A DNA stretch of 64,000 nt from an uncultured Streptococcus sp. (GTDB lineage: Bacteria; Bacillota; Bacilli; Lactobacillales; Streptococcaceae): NCBI RefSeq assembly GCF_901875575.1, contig NZ_CABFMF010000077.1, forward strand, positions 5,390-69,389, given 5' to 3'. Below, piece by piece: positions 1 to 12,500 of the stretch (position 1 is its first letter; each line of letters opens with the position of its first letter). Under the pieces are notes generated by a model. The model was given only the letters and a program-made list of their open reading frames with translations, ran no database searches and was not told the origin of the DNA. Position numbers and translations under genes: made by a program.

Positions 1-2
1 GG

Positions 3-3000
3 GATTTTAAAGAGAGTATTTATAAGCCAACTGTTTCCTTTTTTACTACATCGTTATTTAATTTGTTAGTGGATAATGGCTTTATTGGTAAACTTAATAG
101 TATCGATAGAATATATATTGGTGGCGAAGTAGCATCCGAAAAATTTATTAATAAAGCAATAAATGAGTATAGAAAAAAGATAATCAATGTTTATGGACCC
201 ACTGAAAATACTTGTATCACTTCTACAATGCTTTTTGATAAAACAATAACCGATGAGATTCCGTTAGGGAAAGTCATCACAAATACTTCAGTTGGTATTG
301 TTAATTCAAAGAATGAATTTTTACCTCGTGATATTTTTGGAGAGATTGTAATTAGCAGCGATAGTCTTATGGAAGGATATTACAGAGATGACGAAAAAAC
401 TCAGGAAAGTATTGTATATTTAAGAACAAGTTCAGGTACACTAGAAAAATTTTATAAGACAGGAGATATAGGAAGGATAGGTCATGATTCTTTATTATAT
501 TATAAATCGAGAAAAGATAGACAAGTAAAAATTCGTGGATTTAGAGTAGAGTTATCTGAAATAGAAATGCAAGTTATGAAATTCGACGGAGTAAGTAAAT
601 GTGTTGTTGATTTTAACAAAGATAATCTAAGTAGATCACTTTCTTTAGTTTATGAAGGTAGTATTTTAAGCAAAGATTTAAGAGAGTATATGATAAAAAC
701 ATTACCTCCTTATATGATCCCGAATGAAATTAAGCATGTTCAAGAATTAAAATTGAATATTAATGGAAAGATTGAGCAAGAGCTGAGTTATATTGAAGAA
801 ATCAAAGAAGAACACTTGATTGATAAAGAATCAAGTAATAATACTAAAATAGAAAATATTATTTTTGAGGCGATAAAAGAAACTCTACAAATCAAATATG
901 TAAATAAAGATGTTGATTTTTATGAATTGGGAATTGATTCGATTGTCTCTATTCAAATTTGTTCTTACTTAAATAACAGAGGAATAGATGTAAAAGTATC
1001 CGATATTTTTAATTACCCTACTGTAGAATTATTGACGGAAAGAATCCAACACATAAAAAATAATTCTAATACTTCAGAGTATTTGAGAACTTGGCGAAAA
1101 AATAAGTTGTCGCCTATTCAAAAATGGTTCTTTATTACACAACATGAAAATAAATCTTTAAATCATTTTAATCAGACTTTTCTTATAAAATTAACCCCTT
1201 ACATTGAGAACGATGAGATTCTAAGGGGACTGCGAGAAATTATCGATGTATTTCCGATTTTTAATACATATTTCTCAACAAAAAACAACAAGTGGTATCA
1301 AACTATGAAAGATACTTATAAGTACTTTATTGAGACTTACAGTGTTGAAAATTATAGTGAGTTTGAAAAATTATTAGCGACTCTTCAAGGGAGTTTAGAT
1401 ATACATGAAAAACTATACAATTTTTGTTTAATTAACTTCAATGGAAGGGATTATTTATTCTTTGTCATTCATCATTTAATTATAGATGGTGTTTCCTGGA
1501 GAGTTTTTCTTGATAATTTCTCTAGAAGGTTAATATCCATAGAAGAAAATAGAGGAAAAATTATAGCTCCAAATTTTTCTGAATGGATTAGATATATTGA
1601 AGATTATAAGGTTTCGGAAGATGTTTCTGAGTATTGGAAAAAATTTGAATTATACCCTCAGAAAAATAATGTTCGTTTTTCAACTTTCGATTATGAAGTA
1701 ATAGAATTTTCTTCAAGAGAAACAGAACGTTTTAAAGAGATAGTAAATGAAAGCTATTTTGCAGATATGGAAAGTTGTTTACTGTCTATAGTTTCAAATG
1801 CTTTTTATAAAAATTTTATCTCACAAAAATTCTTAGTCAAAATTGAAGGTCATGGTAGACCTTGGAAAGCAGAGCAATTTAACGATAGTTTAGGATGGTT
1901 TACTGCTGTTTATCCATTTCAAAGTAGAACTAAAGATAATTTAAAAGATAGCATTATAGATATTCATAATAGATTAGGAAGCGTTCCAAATAAAGGATTT
2001 GACTTTCAATTAGAAAATGACTTAAATTTTGATTCTGATTTTTCATTCAATTTTATGGGAGAATTTTATTCAAATAGTTATAAAAATTTTGAAATATGTT
2101 CAATGTTTCGAAAAGACGATTTTGATTTAAACTTATTTTCTACAGATTTGGTGTTATTTGTTCCAATTATTGTGGATGGAAAGTTGCAGTTACGAGTTTC
2201 ATATGCTAGGAATTTAGTAAATGAAACTGGGATTAAAAATACTTTGGAATCCTTTATAAATTTAATGAAAAATTTCATTAAGGGAAGTCATTCACGATAT
2301 TTACCAGTAACCTCTTTGCAAAGTAGTTTATTGCTGAAGGATGTTTCAGAAGTGAATACTGGTGCTTATGTGATTCAATGGAGTGGTTATTTTAAAGAAT
2401 TTGACTTTTCTAAATTTCAAAATTCAATTAATAAACTGATTAGAAGCACAGATACTTTAAGAAGCGTTTTTGAATTTAGTGGAACCAATGCTATTCAACT
2501 TATAATGAAACCAGAAGAATTCTTTACTAATAGCTATATAAAAGCTTTAGATTGGTCAGTTTATTCGAAAGAGGAATCTAAATTAAAATTAGAAACTTAC
2601 TTAAATGATAACAGAAGTAAGGGATTTGATTTGAATAATGGACCACTATTTAGAGTTACAATAGTTAAATTAGGTATTGGGTATTACCTTGTTTTCGAGC
2701 ATCATCACATTATTTTAGATGGTTGGAGTATGCCAATCTTATTTAAAAAATTATCAAGATTTTATAGTGATTCGAACTCAGATGATAACAATAATAATAA
2801 ACTAGATAGTTTAAACTCTACATATAGATATATTGAAAATAGGAAAAAAACTTTAAATACTTCAATATATAGAAAAGTTTTTGAAGACTATAATCCTGTT
2901 GAATTTTATGAGAAAAATGAAGAAACTACTGGTCAATACCAATATCTAGGTTGTTTTGAAAATAGTAATAAGCTTAAGTTGTTTTTAAAAAGACACCAAA

Positions 3001-5267
3001 TAACTTTGAATGAATTCTTTTTAAGTATTTGGGTTCTAGTATTATCTTTTACATTTGGTCGTGAAGATATCTTATTAGGAGTAAGTTTATCTGGTCGCTC
3101 CACATTTCCTATAAATATTTTAAATTCTATAGGAATGTTTGTCACTACATTACCATGTAGAATTAAAAATATTGAATATTACACTAATATAAACACGCTT
3201 TTTAAAGATATTCAAACTCAGTCATCTCAAATGCAAGATAGCGACTTAATATCGTGGAATGATTTAGCTCTTCAAAATGGTTTCAATGTAGACATACAAT
3301 TTGGATATGTATTTGAAAATTATCCTATTAGTGATAAAGACGAGTTCTTTTCATTTGATAAATTCAAAGGTAAGGAAAGAGTGGATTTTCCATTAGCACT
3401 CTCAGTAACTGAAAATATTTCTCAAATTAATTATGAGTTGCATTATAAAGGTGAGACACTTAGTGAAGATGCAATAAAGGTAATAAGTGATTTATTTGAT
3501 AATATTGTGAAATTATTACTTGAAAATAATTTTGATTCTCTCAATGCTTTGAAAGCTGTTCTAATAAAAAATAATAATCTTTATCCTAAAAAAAGAGATA
3601 CTATCTTTGAATTTAAAGATAATTTTTCGTATGAACTAATAAATAACTTTAAGAAGTATGAATCAAGAATTTTTATAAAAAGATTTGAAAATGAACTGTC
3701 ATATAAAGAGGTCTTTTTAAAAATTGAAAATATCATTGAAAGGACCAAGATTAAAGATTCGGATGTTGTAGGGATTTTAAGTAATGACAGATATGTGCAG
3801 ACTCTATTAGCAATTGCTTGCTTTATTTCAGGAGCAACCTATATTCCTTTAGATGATAGTATGAGTGATGAGCGAATACAGTTTATAATCGAAGATTCAA
3901 GTATTAACTGTATGTTTACTGATGCAGGTGAGTTTCAAAGATTGGATGGTAAATCTAATCTTGTAGATTGCAACGATCTTGCCTATATTATCTATACGTC
4001 TGGAACTACAGGTTCCCCAAAAGGAGTAAAAGTAAGTAAAGAGAACATTCTAAGTACAATTGAAAATCTAAAAACTAAGAATATTTTAAATAAAGATGAT
4101 ATAGTTTATCAAAATATGTCAATGATTTTTGATCCTTCAATTATGGATATTTTATACCCTATTGTTGTTGGAGCGTCAATTTACATTCCTCAGCAAAGGT
4201 TTTATGGGGAAGAACTGGAAGAAGTATTACAAGAAGAAAAAATTACAGTATTAACAATGACACCATCATTACTTAGGGTATCTAACTTATCCAAAAATAC
4301 TTTTTTAGAGAAAATTATAGTTGGAGGTGAAAAATTACGTAAAGGTGACTTAGAAGGTATACCAGATAAAATAAAGATTTATAATGAGTATGGACCTACT
4401 GAGGTTTCTATTGTTGCCTCTACTTTTTCTATAGATGAGAAAAATAGAAATCAATATGATTATTATCCAATAGGAAAAGGTTTTGATAATATGAATTATT
4501 ATGTGGAATCTAAGGAAGGATATAAATTGCCTTATAATGTTCCAGGTGAGCTTGTTATAGAGGGACCACAAGTTTCAAGAGGTTACACCCAAGAATTATT
4601 AAATGATAAAGTATTTGATTTTTCAGAGAATCGTTCAAAATACCGAACTGGAGATATTTGTTTTATTGAAAAATCAGGAAATATCGTTTTTCTTGGAAGA
4701 AATGATAGACAGGTTAAAATCAGAGGTTTTCGAATTGAACTTGAAGAAATCGAAAAAGTAGTAAATTCTATTGAAGGAATACAGTTATGCCAAGTTTTAG
4801 TTGATGAAAATAAGACGAAACTGTATCTAGCATATATAGGAAATGTGAATGAAAGTAGGGTACATGAAATAGTATCGAAAAAGCTTCCTGATTATATGCT
4901 TCCTCAATATATTAAGAAGTTTACTAAGTTTCCATTATTATCAAGTGGTAAAACTGACTTCAAATCATTGATATCATCACTTGAGAAGAATATAATCACT
5001 TTTTCAGAAATGAAAGATGAAGAGGATAGCGAAATCAAAAATACGATAAAAAAACTATTAATTGATATTGTAGGAATTGATGATAATTTCAATATTAAGT
5101 GTAACTTTTTTGAATTAGGGGGAACATCAATTCTTGCAATTCAATTCATTAGAAGTATTAACGATTCATTAAATATTAGTATGAAGATAACTACTCTTTT
5201 TGAAAGTAATAGTATTGAGGATTTTATAGAGAAGGTGGAGGAATATATTGATGGAGAAAGTATATAA
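3..5267 (+). CDS. Nonribosomal peptide synthetase 1 (5'-partial): (A)-T-E-C-A-T
   Basis: The frame is open from the window edge, so the gene starts upstream; 1754 residues are visible. Order seen: the C-terminal part of an adenylation (A) domain (YGPTEN near nt 194, RQVKIRGFRVEL near nt 520); a thiolation domain (ELGIDS near nt 930); an epimerization domain (SPIQKWFF, HHLIIDGVSW near nt 1470, EGHGR, GWFTAVYPF); a condensation domain (HHIILDGWS near nt 2700); a full A domain (YTSGTTGSPKG near nt 3993, YGPTEVS, YRTGD); and a thiolation domain (GGTS near nt 5118). It would add one D residue and then one L residue. Pocket residues of the second A domain, aligned by eye to GrsA, read DPMTIGEIVK, which I cannot assign. 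The partial first A domain gives only ???FYGVCIK. The stop overlaps the next synthetase start, so the two are translationally coupled. Family assignment is certain; substrates are unknown. Confidence 0.97.
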   Translation, partial: DFKESIYKPTVSFFTTSLFNLLVDNGFIGKLNSIDRIYIGGEVASEKFINKAINEYRKKIINVYGPTENTCITSTMLFDKTITDEIPLGKVITNTSVGIVNSKNEFLPRDIFGEIVISSDSLMEGYYRDDEKTQESIVYLRTSSGTLEKFYKTGDIGRIGHDSLLYYKSRKDRQVKIRGFRVELSEIEMQVMKFDGVSKCVVDFNKDNLSRSLSLVYEGSILSKDLREYMIKTLPPYMIPNEIKHVQELKLNINGKIEQELSYIEEIKEEHLIDKESSNNTKIENIIFEAIKETLQIKYVNKDVDFYELGIDSIVSIQICSYLNNRGIDVKVSDIFNYPTVELLTERIQHIKNNSNTSEYLRTWRKNKLSPIQKWFFITQHENKSLNHFNQTFLIKLTPYIENDEILRGLREIIDVFPIFNTYFSTKNNKWYQTMKDTYKYFIETYSVENYSEFEKLLATLQGSLDIHEKLYNFCLINFNGRDYLFFVIHHLIIDGVSWRVFLDNFSRRLISIEENRGKIIAPNFSEWIRYIEDYKVSEDVSEYWKKFELYPQKNNVRFSTFDYEVIEFSSRETERFKEIVNESYFADMESCLLSIVSNAFYKNFISQKFLVKIEGHGRPWKAEQFNDSLGWFTAVYPFQSRTKDNLKDSIIDIHNRLGSVPNKGFDFQLENDLNFDSDFSFNFMGEFYSNSYKNFEICSMFRKDDFDLNLFSTDLVLFVPIIVDGKLQLRVSYARNLVNETGIKNTLESFINLMKNFIKGSHSRYLPVTSLQSSLLLKDVSEVNTGAYVIQWSGYFKEFDFSKFQNSINKLIRSTDTLRSVFEFSGTNAIQLIMKPEEFFTNSYIKALDWSVYSKEESKLKLETYLNDNRSKGFDLNNGPLFRVTIVKLGIGYYLVFEHHHIILDGWSMPILFKKLSRFYSDSNSDDNNNNKLDSLNSTYRYIENRKKTLNTSIYRKVFEDYNPVEFYEKNEETTGQYQYLGCFENSNKLKLFLKRHQITLNEFFLSIWVLVLSFTFGREDILLGVSLSGRSTFPINILNSIGMFVTTLPCRIKNIEYYTNINTLFKDIQTQSSQMQDSDLISWNDLALQNGFNVDIQFGYVFENYPISDKDEFFSFDKFKGKERVDFPLALSVTENISQINYELHYKGETLSEDAIKVISDLFDNIVKLLLENNFDSLNALKAVLIKNNNLYPKKRDTIFEFKDNFSYELINNFKKYESRIFIKRFENELSYKEVFLKIENIIERTKIKDSDVVGILSNDRYVQTLLAIACFISGATYIPLDDSMSDERIQFIIEDSSINCMFTDAGEFQRLDGKSNLVDCNDLAYIIYTSGTTGSPKGVKVSKENILSTIENLKTKNILNKDDIVYQNMSMIFDPSIMDILYPIVVGASIYIPQQRFYGEELEEVLQEEKITVLTMTPSLLRVSNLSKNTFLEKIIVGGEKLRKGDLEGIPDKIKIYNEYGPTEVSIVASTFSIDEKNRNQYDYYPIGKGFDNMNYYVESKEGYKLPYNVPGELVIEGPQVSRGYTQELLNDKVFDFSENRSKYRTGDICFIEKSGNIVFLGRNDRQVKIRGFRIELEEIEKVVNSIEGIQLCQVLVDENKTKLYLAYIGNVNESRVHEIVSKKLPDYMLPQYIKKFTKFPLLSSGKTDFKSLISSLEKNIITFSEMKDEEDSEIKNTIKKLLIDIVGIDDNFNIKCNFFELGGTSILAIQFIRSINDSLNISMKITTLFESNSIEDFIEKVEEYIDGESI

Positions 5268-8200
5268 TCTAACTCCTTTGCAAAAGGGAATTTGGAATCG
5301 AATTAAATTATTTGGGGAAAATACAGAATATGAAATCCCTTGTTTAATAGAGTTATCTAAAGAGTATACAGAATTTGAGATTGAAAAATCACTTAGAACT
5401 CTAATAGAATACAATGCCGCTTTAAGAGTTAAAATCTTCGGTTCAGATCATCCTAAACAATCCATATCAAAAGTTCAAGAAATAGATCTTAAAGCAGAAT
5501 ATCTTGATGTTAATTCAGAAGAAATATTATTAAAATTTTTGAAAAGCAGTTCAGTGAGTATAGATAATAAATTGTCAATTTTTAAATTATATTGTTTTCC
5601 AGAACGTAAAATTTTAGCTTGTAAATTTCATCATATTATCTTTGATGGCTTCTCTGTACAGCTTTTTGAGAAAGAACTCAAGACATTATTAAGTGGACAA
5701 ATTCTTGGAAAAAGAGGAACAGAATACGAAGAACTGTTAGAAAATAATAATGAATCCGAGTCATCTAATAGGTTTTGGAAAAAATATTTAGAAAAACCGA
5801 TAGACCTTTTGGAACCGAATAGTATTACACATATTCGGAAGAGGGAAAAAATAAGAGTAGAACTTAATTTAACAGGAGGTGATTTAAAAAAATATGCAAA
5901 GAAATTTGGGACTACAGAATTTTGTTTAGCATTATCTTCAGTAAAAGTGTTTACTAGTTGCTTTTTTGATAAACAAAATTTACTAGTTGCCACACCTATA
6001 AATACACGCAAAACACTGAATGATAATAATACTATAAACTTTATGGCCAATGTACTTCCAGTCATATTGCAACTAACTCCCAATATGACGGTGAACGAGG
6101 CCTGCATAGCGATACAAGATATTTTAGCAAAAATAATCAACTATTGTGATTATCCTACATTAAGTGTATCTAATCATCTAAAGAAGAATACATCAATGGA
6201 GAAGGTAGATAATTTCTTTTCTATTGTATTTGATATGAAAAAAATAGTTAACACTGATTTGGAGAACTTAGTGATGGATTATTCAAATGAAACAGAATAT
6301 CCACTACTTTTAAGTTTTGTTCAATCTGATAATAAAACTTATTTAGAATTGAATTATGATTGCGATTTTTTAGATGATTTAATTGCTAGTGAATTTCAAG
6401 AATCATTTAAAAATTTTATTGATGTATTTTTTGAAGATACAAATAGATTTATAGCTGACTTACCAATATCTTCAAAAAATTTCCATAAAATGTTACTAGA
6501 ACGTAATGACATTGATTCAAACCATAATATATATGATTCAAAACTATCGTATATAGATAAGGAACATGTAGAAATATTCTATGGTGATAAAAAATTAGAT
6601 TCAGAAAAATTAAGAAGATTCTCGGATTCTTTCAAAACATTCTTATCTCAAAATAATATATCAAAAGGAGCTAAAATAGCTGTATGTAACAGCAACAAGA
6701 TTTTGAATGCATTGTTATTTTTCTGTATTCAGGATAATCAATGCTGTTATATTCCTATTGATTCCGCTTATCCTAAACAGAAAATAATTGAAATATTAAA
6801 TGAATCGAATCCTTTGTTTTTATTTACAGATATTAATGGCTTAAACTTTAATAGAACTTTCTTCATTAAAAGTGTAGCAGATTTTGAAGATGTTTTAAAA
6901 AAATCAATAGCTGATATAACAATTACTGGAAGTGAATACTTACCTGATACTTCATATATTATTTTCACATCTGGTTCAACAGGTAAACCAAAAGGAGTCC
7001 CTATTTCCTATAGCAACTTGTTTAGTTTAGTTTCGATATATGAAAAATATTTTGATATTTGTAACGAGGACAGAGTTGCACAAGTATCTAGTTTTTCATT
7101 TGATGCAAGTATTTTTGAAATGACCCTTGCGTATTCTAGAGGAGCAAAATTAATAATATTTGATAAAAATAAAGGACTAGATAAATTTCCTCAATTCATT
7201 CAAGAAAGCAATATAACTCACTTTTTATTAACACCAGACTTATATACTTTGTTAGATTTTTCTGACTGCCATACTTTGAAATGTGTAGTTGTAGGAGGTT
7301 CGAATTACAAAGAAAACGAGACACTTCCATCAGCAGCAAAGTTAATTAATGCATATGGACCGAGTGAGTCAACAATTATGACAACGATAAAGTTTATTAA
7401 TAAAGATACTGAAATGAATAATATAGGGCAAGTTCTGGATAATTCAAAAGTAATATTGATTAATAGCTTTGGCCAAATAGTTCCCAAAGGAGTCAATGGG
7501 GAGATTTGTATCCTTGGAGAAGCAGTATTCCAAGGATACTTAAATATTGATAATTCTTCAACATTTAAGACAGTTAATTATAATAATAAGAAGTTTATAT
7601 ACTATCCTACCGGAGATATTGGATATTTTGATAATAATAATGATCTTCACTTTGTTTCCAGAACAAATAACTTAGTAAAAATAAGAGGGAATCGTGTAGA
7701 TCCAAATGAAGTTTCAAAACTTTTGATAGATAAACTAAAAGTAAAAAATGCGATTACAATTTTTTATAAAGATAACTTGTACGCATTTTATTCAGGAATA
7801 CAATCTATAACAACTCTTTTGAACTCTCTGAAAGAGTTTTTACCAGGTTATATGATGCCACGTAAAATCATTAATTTGGAAAATATTCCGATTAATACAA
7901 ATGGTAAACCAGACATTGCGGTTTTAAAAGATAAAATTGATAAACTTGGGACTTCAGCTCGCAGTATTTCTGAATCAAGTTTAAAAAGTTTATCACCGAT
8001 AGAAAATGATTTTTTAAGTGTTTTTAGAACAGCACTAAATAATCAAAATATCAATTTGGATTCTAATTTTTTCTCTGAGGGTGGCGATTCAATAAAGAGC
8101 ATACAAGTTGCAAATGAATTGGGCAAAAAAGGCTATAATATCTCTTCTATAGATATTTTAAAAGCGAGTAAAATTGGAGATATTTATGGAAATGAGTTTA

Positions 8201-9519
8201 GTTCTCAAACAATATATGATCAGGCTGAGGTTATTGGAAAAATAAGTCTTACACCGATTCAGAAATGGTTTTTTGAACATAAATTCTATAATATAAACTT
8301 TTGGAATCAATCAGAAGTATTTGATATTGAGGGTGAATATTCTGAAGAAGACTTCAAAGAATACTTTTATAAGTTACGTTTAATACATGACAATCTTAGA
8401 ATAAAATTTGCTAAAAAAGGTAATAAATGGTCAGCTACAATTAGAGAAAATAATTTAATTGAAGCTAATAAAGAATTTTCTTTTATCAATTTATCTGGAG
8501 TTAATTCTCAACAATTACAGATTGAGAGTAATCAAATTAAGCAAGATTTAAATGGAAATCTTGATATAGAAAAAGGTATATTAAATAAACTCTGTGTAAT
8601 TCAATATAGTGAAACAAATTTTAGGTTAATTTGGGTAATGCATCACCTAATTTGCGACAATATTAGTTGGTCAATACTAAAATCAGATTTATTTCTATTG
8701 TTAAGTAAGGATGATAATCCTAAATTATTAGATAAAAAAACGAATATTAGGCAATGGAGTGATTACCTACAACAATATGAAGTTAGTCAGGAAGTTAAAG
8801 AGATTTGGAATGAATATATTGATGACAAAAAGAAATTAAACAATGCTTTCAATACTCAGACAGATAATTCTATTATGAAAATAAAAATAGTAGATGACTG
8901 CTTTATTTCAGAGAGTATCATAAAATATTTAAATAAACAAAATATTAGTATGGAGTTGTTTTGGTTAGTCGTTTTCAGTAGAAGTCTTGCTGAAACTTTA
9001 GATTTGGAAGAAGTTTGGATTTCAAAAGAAAGTAATGGAAGGAATAATCATCCATCTTTCATTCAATTAGATAGACTTGTAGGATGGTGTACTTCAGTAT
9101 ATCCTATTTGTATTAAAAATCAACATACTTTAAAAGAAACATTATCGTTCAATCGTTTTAAAATTGAACAAATGTCATCAATTGGTTTTGATTATCATAT
9201 GATCAATTCTAGTTTACAAGTTCCTAATATTTCATTCAATTATTTAGGAGATATAACTACTGAAGATAATCTGAAAAATATCGCAGAAACCTTTGATATA
9301 AATGAGTTCGATTTCTTTGATGAAATAGGTTTAAATGTCATCAAGATAGAAAATAAGTATTATTTACTTATAATGTTTAATGAACAAAATTCTATTAAAG
9401 TTGAATCTGTTGTTAGTAATATAAAAGAAAATATTTCAAATAATTTCGAGCAAGAACATGGAATTCTAGGGTTTGGGTTATCTCAAGAGACTTTAATTAG
9501 TTTAGAAGACTTATTTTAA
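5251..9519 (+). CDS. Nonribosomal peptide synthetase 2: C-A-T-E
   Basis: This 1422-residue single-module synthetase starts at ATG 5251, 17 nt inside the end of NRPS-1, after a GGAGG ribosome site. Domains: condensation (LTPLQKGIW at the N-terminus, HHIIFDGFS near residue 127); adenylation (FTSGSTGKPKG near 572, YGPSES near 702, a weak A8 motif NLVKIRGNRV); thiolation (EGGDSIKSIQ near 941); epimerization (LTPIQKWFF, HHLICDNISW near 1131, GWCTSVYP). The E-domain motif usually read as EGHGR is here ESNGR. Pocket residues read DAFLVGAIMK, an aliphatic or aromatic type of pocket; I would guess Leu-like but do not assign it. The epimerization domain implies that a D residue is passed to NRPS-3. It carries no docking domain that I recognise. 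Confidence 0.97.
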   Translation: MEKVYNLTPLQKGIWNRIKLFGENTEYEIPCLIELSKEYTEFEIEKSLRTLIEYNAALRVKIFGSDHPKQSISKVQEIDLKAEYLDVNSEEILLKFLKSSSVSIDNKLSIFKLYCFPERKILACKFHHIIFDGFSVQLFEKELKTLLSGQILGKRGTEYEELLENNNESESSNRFWKKYLEKPIDLLEPNSITHIRKREKIRVELNLTGGDLKKYAKKFGTTEFCLALSSVKVFTSCFFDKQNLLVATPINTRKTLNDNNTINFMANVLPVILQLTPNMTVNEACIAIQDILAKIINYCDYPTLSVSNHLKKNTSMEKVDNFFSIVFDMKKIVNTDLENLVMDYSNETEYPLLLSFVQSDNKTYLELNYDCDFLDDLIASEFQESFKNFIDVFFEDTNRFIADLPISSKNFHKMLLERNDIDSNHNIYDSKLSYIDKEHVEIFYGDKKLDSEKLRRFSDSFKTFLSQNNISKGAKIAVCNSNKILNALLFFCIQDNQCCYIPIDSAYPKQKIIEILNESNPLFLFTDINGLNFNRTFFIKSVADFEDVLKKSIADITITGSEYLPDTSYIIFTSGSTGKPKGVPISYSNLFSLVSIYEKYFDICNEDRVAQVSSFSFDASIFEMTLAYSRGAKLIIFDKNKGLDKFPQFIQESNITHFLLTPDLYTLLDFSDCHTLKCVVVGGSNYKENETLPSAAKLINAYGPSESTIMTTIKFINKDTEMNNIGQVLDNSKVILINSFGQIVPKGVNGEICILGEAVFQGYLNIDNSSTFKTVNYNNKKFIYYPTGDIGYFDNNNDLHFVSRTNNLVKIRGNRVDPNEVSKLLIDKLKVKNAITIFYKDNLYAFYSGIQSITTLLNSLKEFLPGYMMPRKIINLENIPINTNGKPDIAVLKDKIDKLGTSARSISESSLKSLSPIENDFLSVFRTALNNQNINLDSNFFSEGGDSIKSIQVANELGKKGYNISSIDILKASKIGDIYGNEFSSQTIYDQAEVIGKISLTPIQKWFFEHKFYNINFWNQSEVFDIEGEYSEEDFKEYFYKLRLIHDNLRIKFAKKGNKWSATIRENNLIEANKEFSFINLSGVNSQQLQIESNQIKQDLNGNLDIEKGILNKLCVIQYSETNFRLIWVMHHLICDNISWSILKSDLFLLLSKDDNPKLLDKKTNIRQWSDYLQQYEVSQEVKEIWNEYIDDKKKLNNAFNTQTDNSIMKIKIVDDCFISESIIKYLNKQNISMELFWLVVFSRSLAETLDLEEVWISKESNGRNNHPSFIQLDRLVGWCTSVYPICIKNQHTLKETLSFNRFKIEQMSSIGFDYHMINSSLQVPNISFNYLGDITTEDNLKNIAETFDINEFDFFDEIGLNVIKIENKYYLLIMFNEQNSIKVESVVSNIKENISNNFEQEHGILGFGLSQETLISLEDLF

Positions 9520-9540
9520 AAAAATTATAGGAGGATAAAA

Positions 9541-12500
9541 ATGATGAATACAAAAGCAGCTTTTCCTATGTTAAATTTACAAAGAGGCATTGCTTATGAA
9601 TGCCAATTAAATCCTGAAACGCCACTATATGTTAGTCAGATAATATTAGAAGTTAATTATCAAGATATTTTTAGTTATAAGAAAGCTTGGGAATTTATTT
9701 TAAATAAATACGAAATCTTTAGAACTAGATTTGTATTTGGGAAACTTGAAGAAGATGTCCAAGTTGTAGTTGAGCAAAGTGAGTTTGTTTGGGAAGATAA
9801 GGACATCAAATATAATAATCTAAAAAAATTGGCTGAAGAAAAAAGAAATCTATTGTTAGATGATTTTCCGTTGACAAAATTTACTCTTGCAAGAACAGAA
9901 AAGGGAACTTTTTTGATTTGGACATTTCATCACATTTTGCTTGATGGTTGGAGTAGTTCACTTGTATTGGAGGAAGTTGATAAAACTTATATTAGGTTAA
10001 CAAAAAAGGGTTTGGAATCTGTGTTGATTGAAGGAGATAATTCTTATAGTAATTTTGTATTGTGGAAACTTTCTAATCTACAGAACAAAGATATATCTTT
10101 TTGGGAAAAATATTTAAAGGGATACAACGGTTTCAAATTTCCGACTCTAACTAATGGTAAGCGTTATGATTCTTTTGATGAAACTTATATTAATACAGAT
10201 ATTTCCGCTAGAAAAGTTGAAGAATACTGTCGAAAGAATTCTGTTTCCACAGCAACCTTTTTTCAAACTATTTTTGCTGTTTTTCTCAGTCTATATACTA
10301 ATCAAAAGCAAGTTGCTTTTAATGTTATTGATTCAGGTAGAACAGGAGGAAGTTTTCCAAACTTAGATAAAGTAGTTGGGTTATTAATTGATAATTCAAT
10401 ACGTTACTATGAAATTGATGAAAGCAATGTATTTTCCACATTTTTAAAGAGTGTACAAGATAAGGAGTTGAGAATTAAGGAAACAAATTTGTATCAATCA
10501 TCAGTTCGTTCGCCAATATCTATTCCTAATACAAATGTTACATTTGTATATGAAAATTATCCGACCTCAGAACAGAATGAGAGATATAGAATAATATCTG
10601 GAATTGAAATGTCAAGCGATGATATTACATTCTCAGTAGGAGCTAGTGGAGAATCGTTTGATATGAAATTGATGTATTCTCTAGATATTATTAATCATAT
10701 TCAGGCTAATGAAATTCTTAAGACGATACAGCGATTTATTAATATTGTTCTTAAAATGGATACACAACAAAATGTGGCAATAGTAGTCAAAGATTTTAAT
10801 AAGGAGATTAGATATAGCAAAGTAAGTTCTTCACAGACGGTTCTTCCTAGTTTAAAAAGTTTTTATGAACAATTTAAAAATATTGCAAGTAAGAAACCCA
10901 AAAAAATTGCAATCAATGATGAAACAGAAGTTCTAACTTATGAGGACTTGTGCCAAAAGATAGAACTTTTGGTAGCTAATTTACACAAACTAGAATTGAA
11001 AAGTGGTAAGTCGGTTGGGATTATAGGGAATAGAACTGCTAATAGTATATCTTTAATGGCAGCACTACAGTATCTGCAGATTCCATATACTTTCCTTGAT
11101 GATAAAAATACTAAAGAAAGATTAGAATATATATTATCCGATGCTGAAGTTGATTATGTTATAAATTGTTATATTAACCCAAAGGACTTACCAAATATAG
11201 GTAGTAATTATGAAATAATCAATTATTTTAGTTTAGAAGTCAATTTTAATGATGAGATAGAAAATATAACAATTGACAATAGTTCAACATTTTGTCAATT
11301 GATTTATACTTCTGGTTCAACAGGAAATCCTAAAGGGATTGAAATGACCTTCGAAAATATATTGTCACTTTCCTTTGATAATGGCTTTTATCATATTAAA
11401 GAAAATGACAATTTTGCACAAGCTTCCTCAATGGCTTTTGATGCCAGTATTTTTGAGATTTGGTTCCCACTTCTTAATGGTGCCTGCGTTACAATTATAC
11501 CGGATCCCGTTATAGATTTATCGAATTGGAAGAAGCGAATTGAAGAAAACGAAATAACAACAGCTTGGCTCACATCTGGCCTGTTCAATACATTTTCTGA
11601 TTTGGATATATCTATATTTGAACCATTAAGATCAATTTTTGTTGGAGGAGAGATTATCTCTCCAAAGCACATCAAAAATGCAATGAGGCAGTGTAAAGAA
11701 ACTCAATTTTATAATGGATATGGTCCAACTGAAAATACGACATTTACTACAGTTTATGAAATTCCTAGTGATTTTAATACAGATAATCCAATTCCAATTG
11801 GTAAATTATTAAATAATTCAGGAGCTAAAGTAGTTGATGATTTTGGGAATGTTGTACCAATTGGTTTTCCTGGTGAATTAGTGGTCAGTGGAACTGGAGT
11901 AACAAACGGTTATCACAAAATTTCTTTAGATACCCCCTTTACTTATAATGATTTTGGAAAATATTATAATACTGGTGATATTGTAATGTTTGACGGTGAA
12001 ATCTTTCATTTTGTAGAAAGAAAAGATCGTCAAGTAAAGATTAGAGGTTTTAGAGTTGAACTGTCAGAGATAGAGCATGTAATAGAGCAAATACCTAATG
12101 TAGAAAAGGCAGCAGTTATAGATATTACCTCAGAAGGCATAACAAAATTACTTGCATTTTATACAGGAACATTGGCAGACGAAACTTTGAGAAAAGTGAT
12201 ACAAGATAAGTTACCAAATTACATGTCGCCAAGTCTTATCAAAAATGTTTCTAGTATACCTTTGACGTTAAACGGCAAAGTTGATAAGAAAAAATTATTG
12301 GAAGCTGGTGATGAGATCCGAGTTTCTAACAAGTCAGATTACTCAGATAATAAAAAAAGATTTTTAGAAATTTTGTCTAAATATTCGAACACTGTAAATA
12401 TTGATTTAGACTCAGATTTATTTGAAATTGGAATAGATTCCTTGATTGCTGTTAGGTTGCATAATTTGTTAAATGATGAATATTCTAAGGATATTTCATT

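Noticed and set aside
5631..6140. 169-codon frame on - within NRPS-2
   Set aside because: Lies entirely inside a certain synthetase gene, and its hydrophobic runs come from the complement of AT-rich codons.
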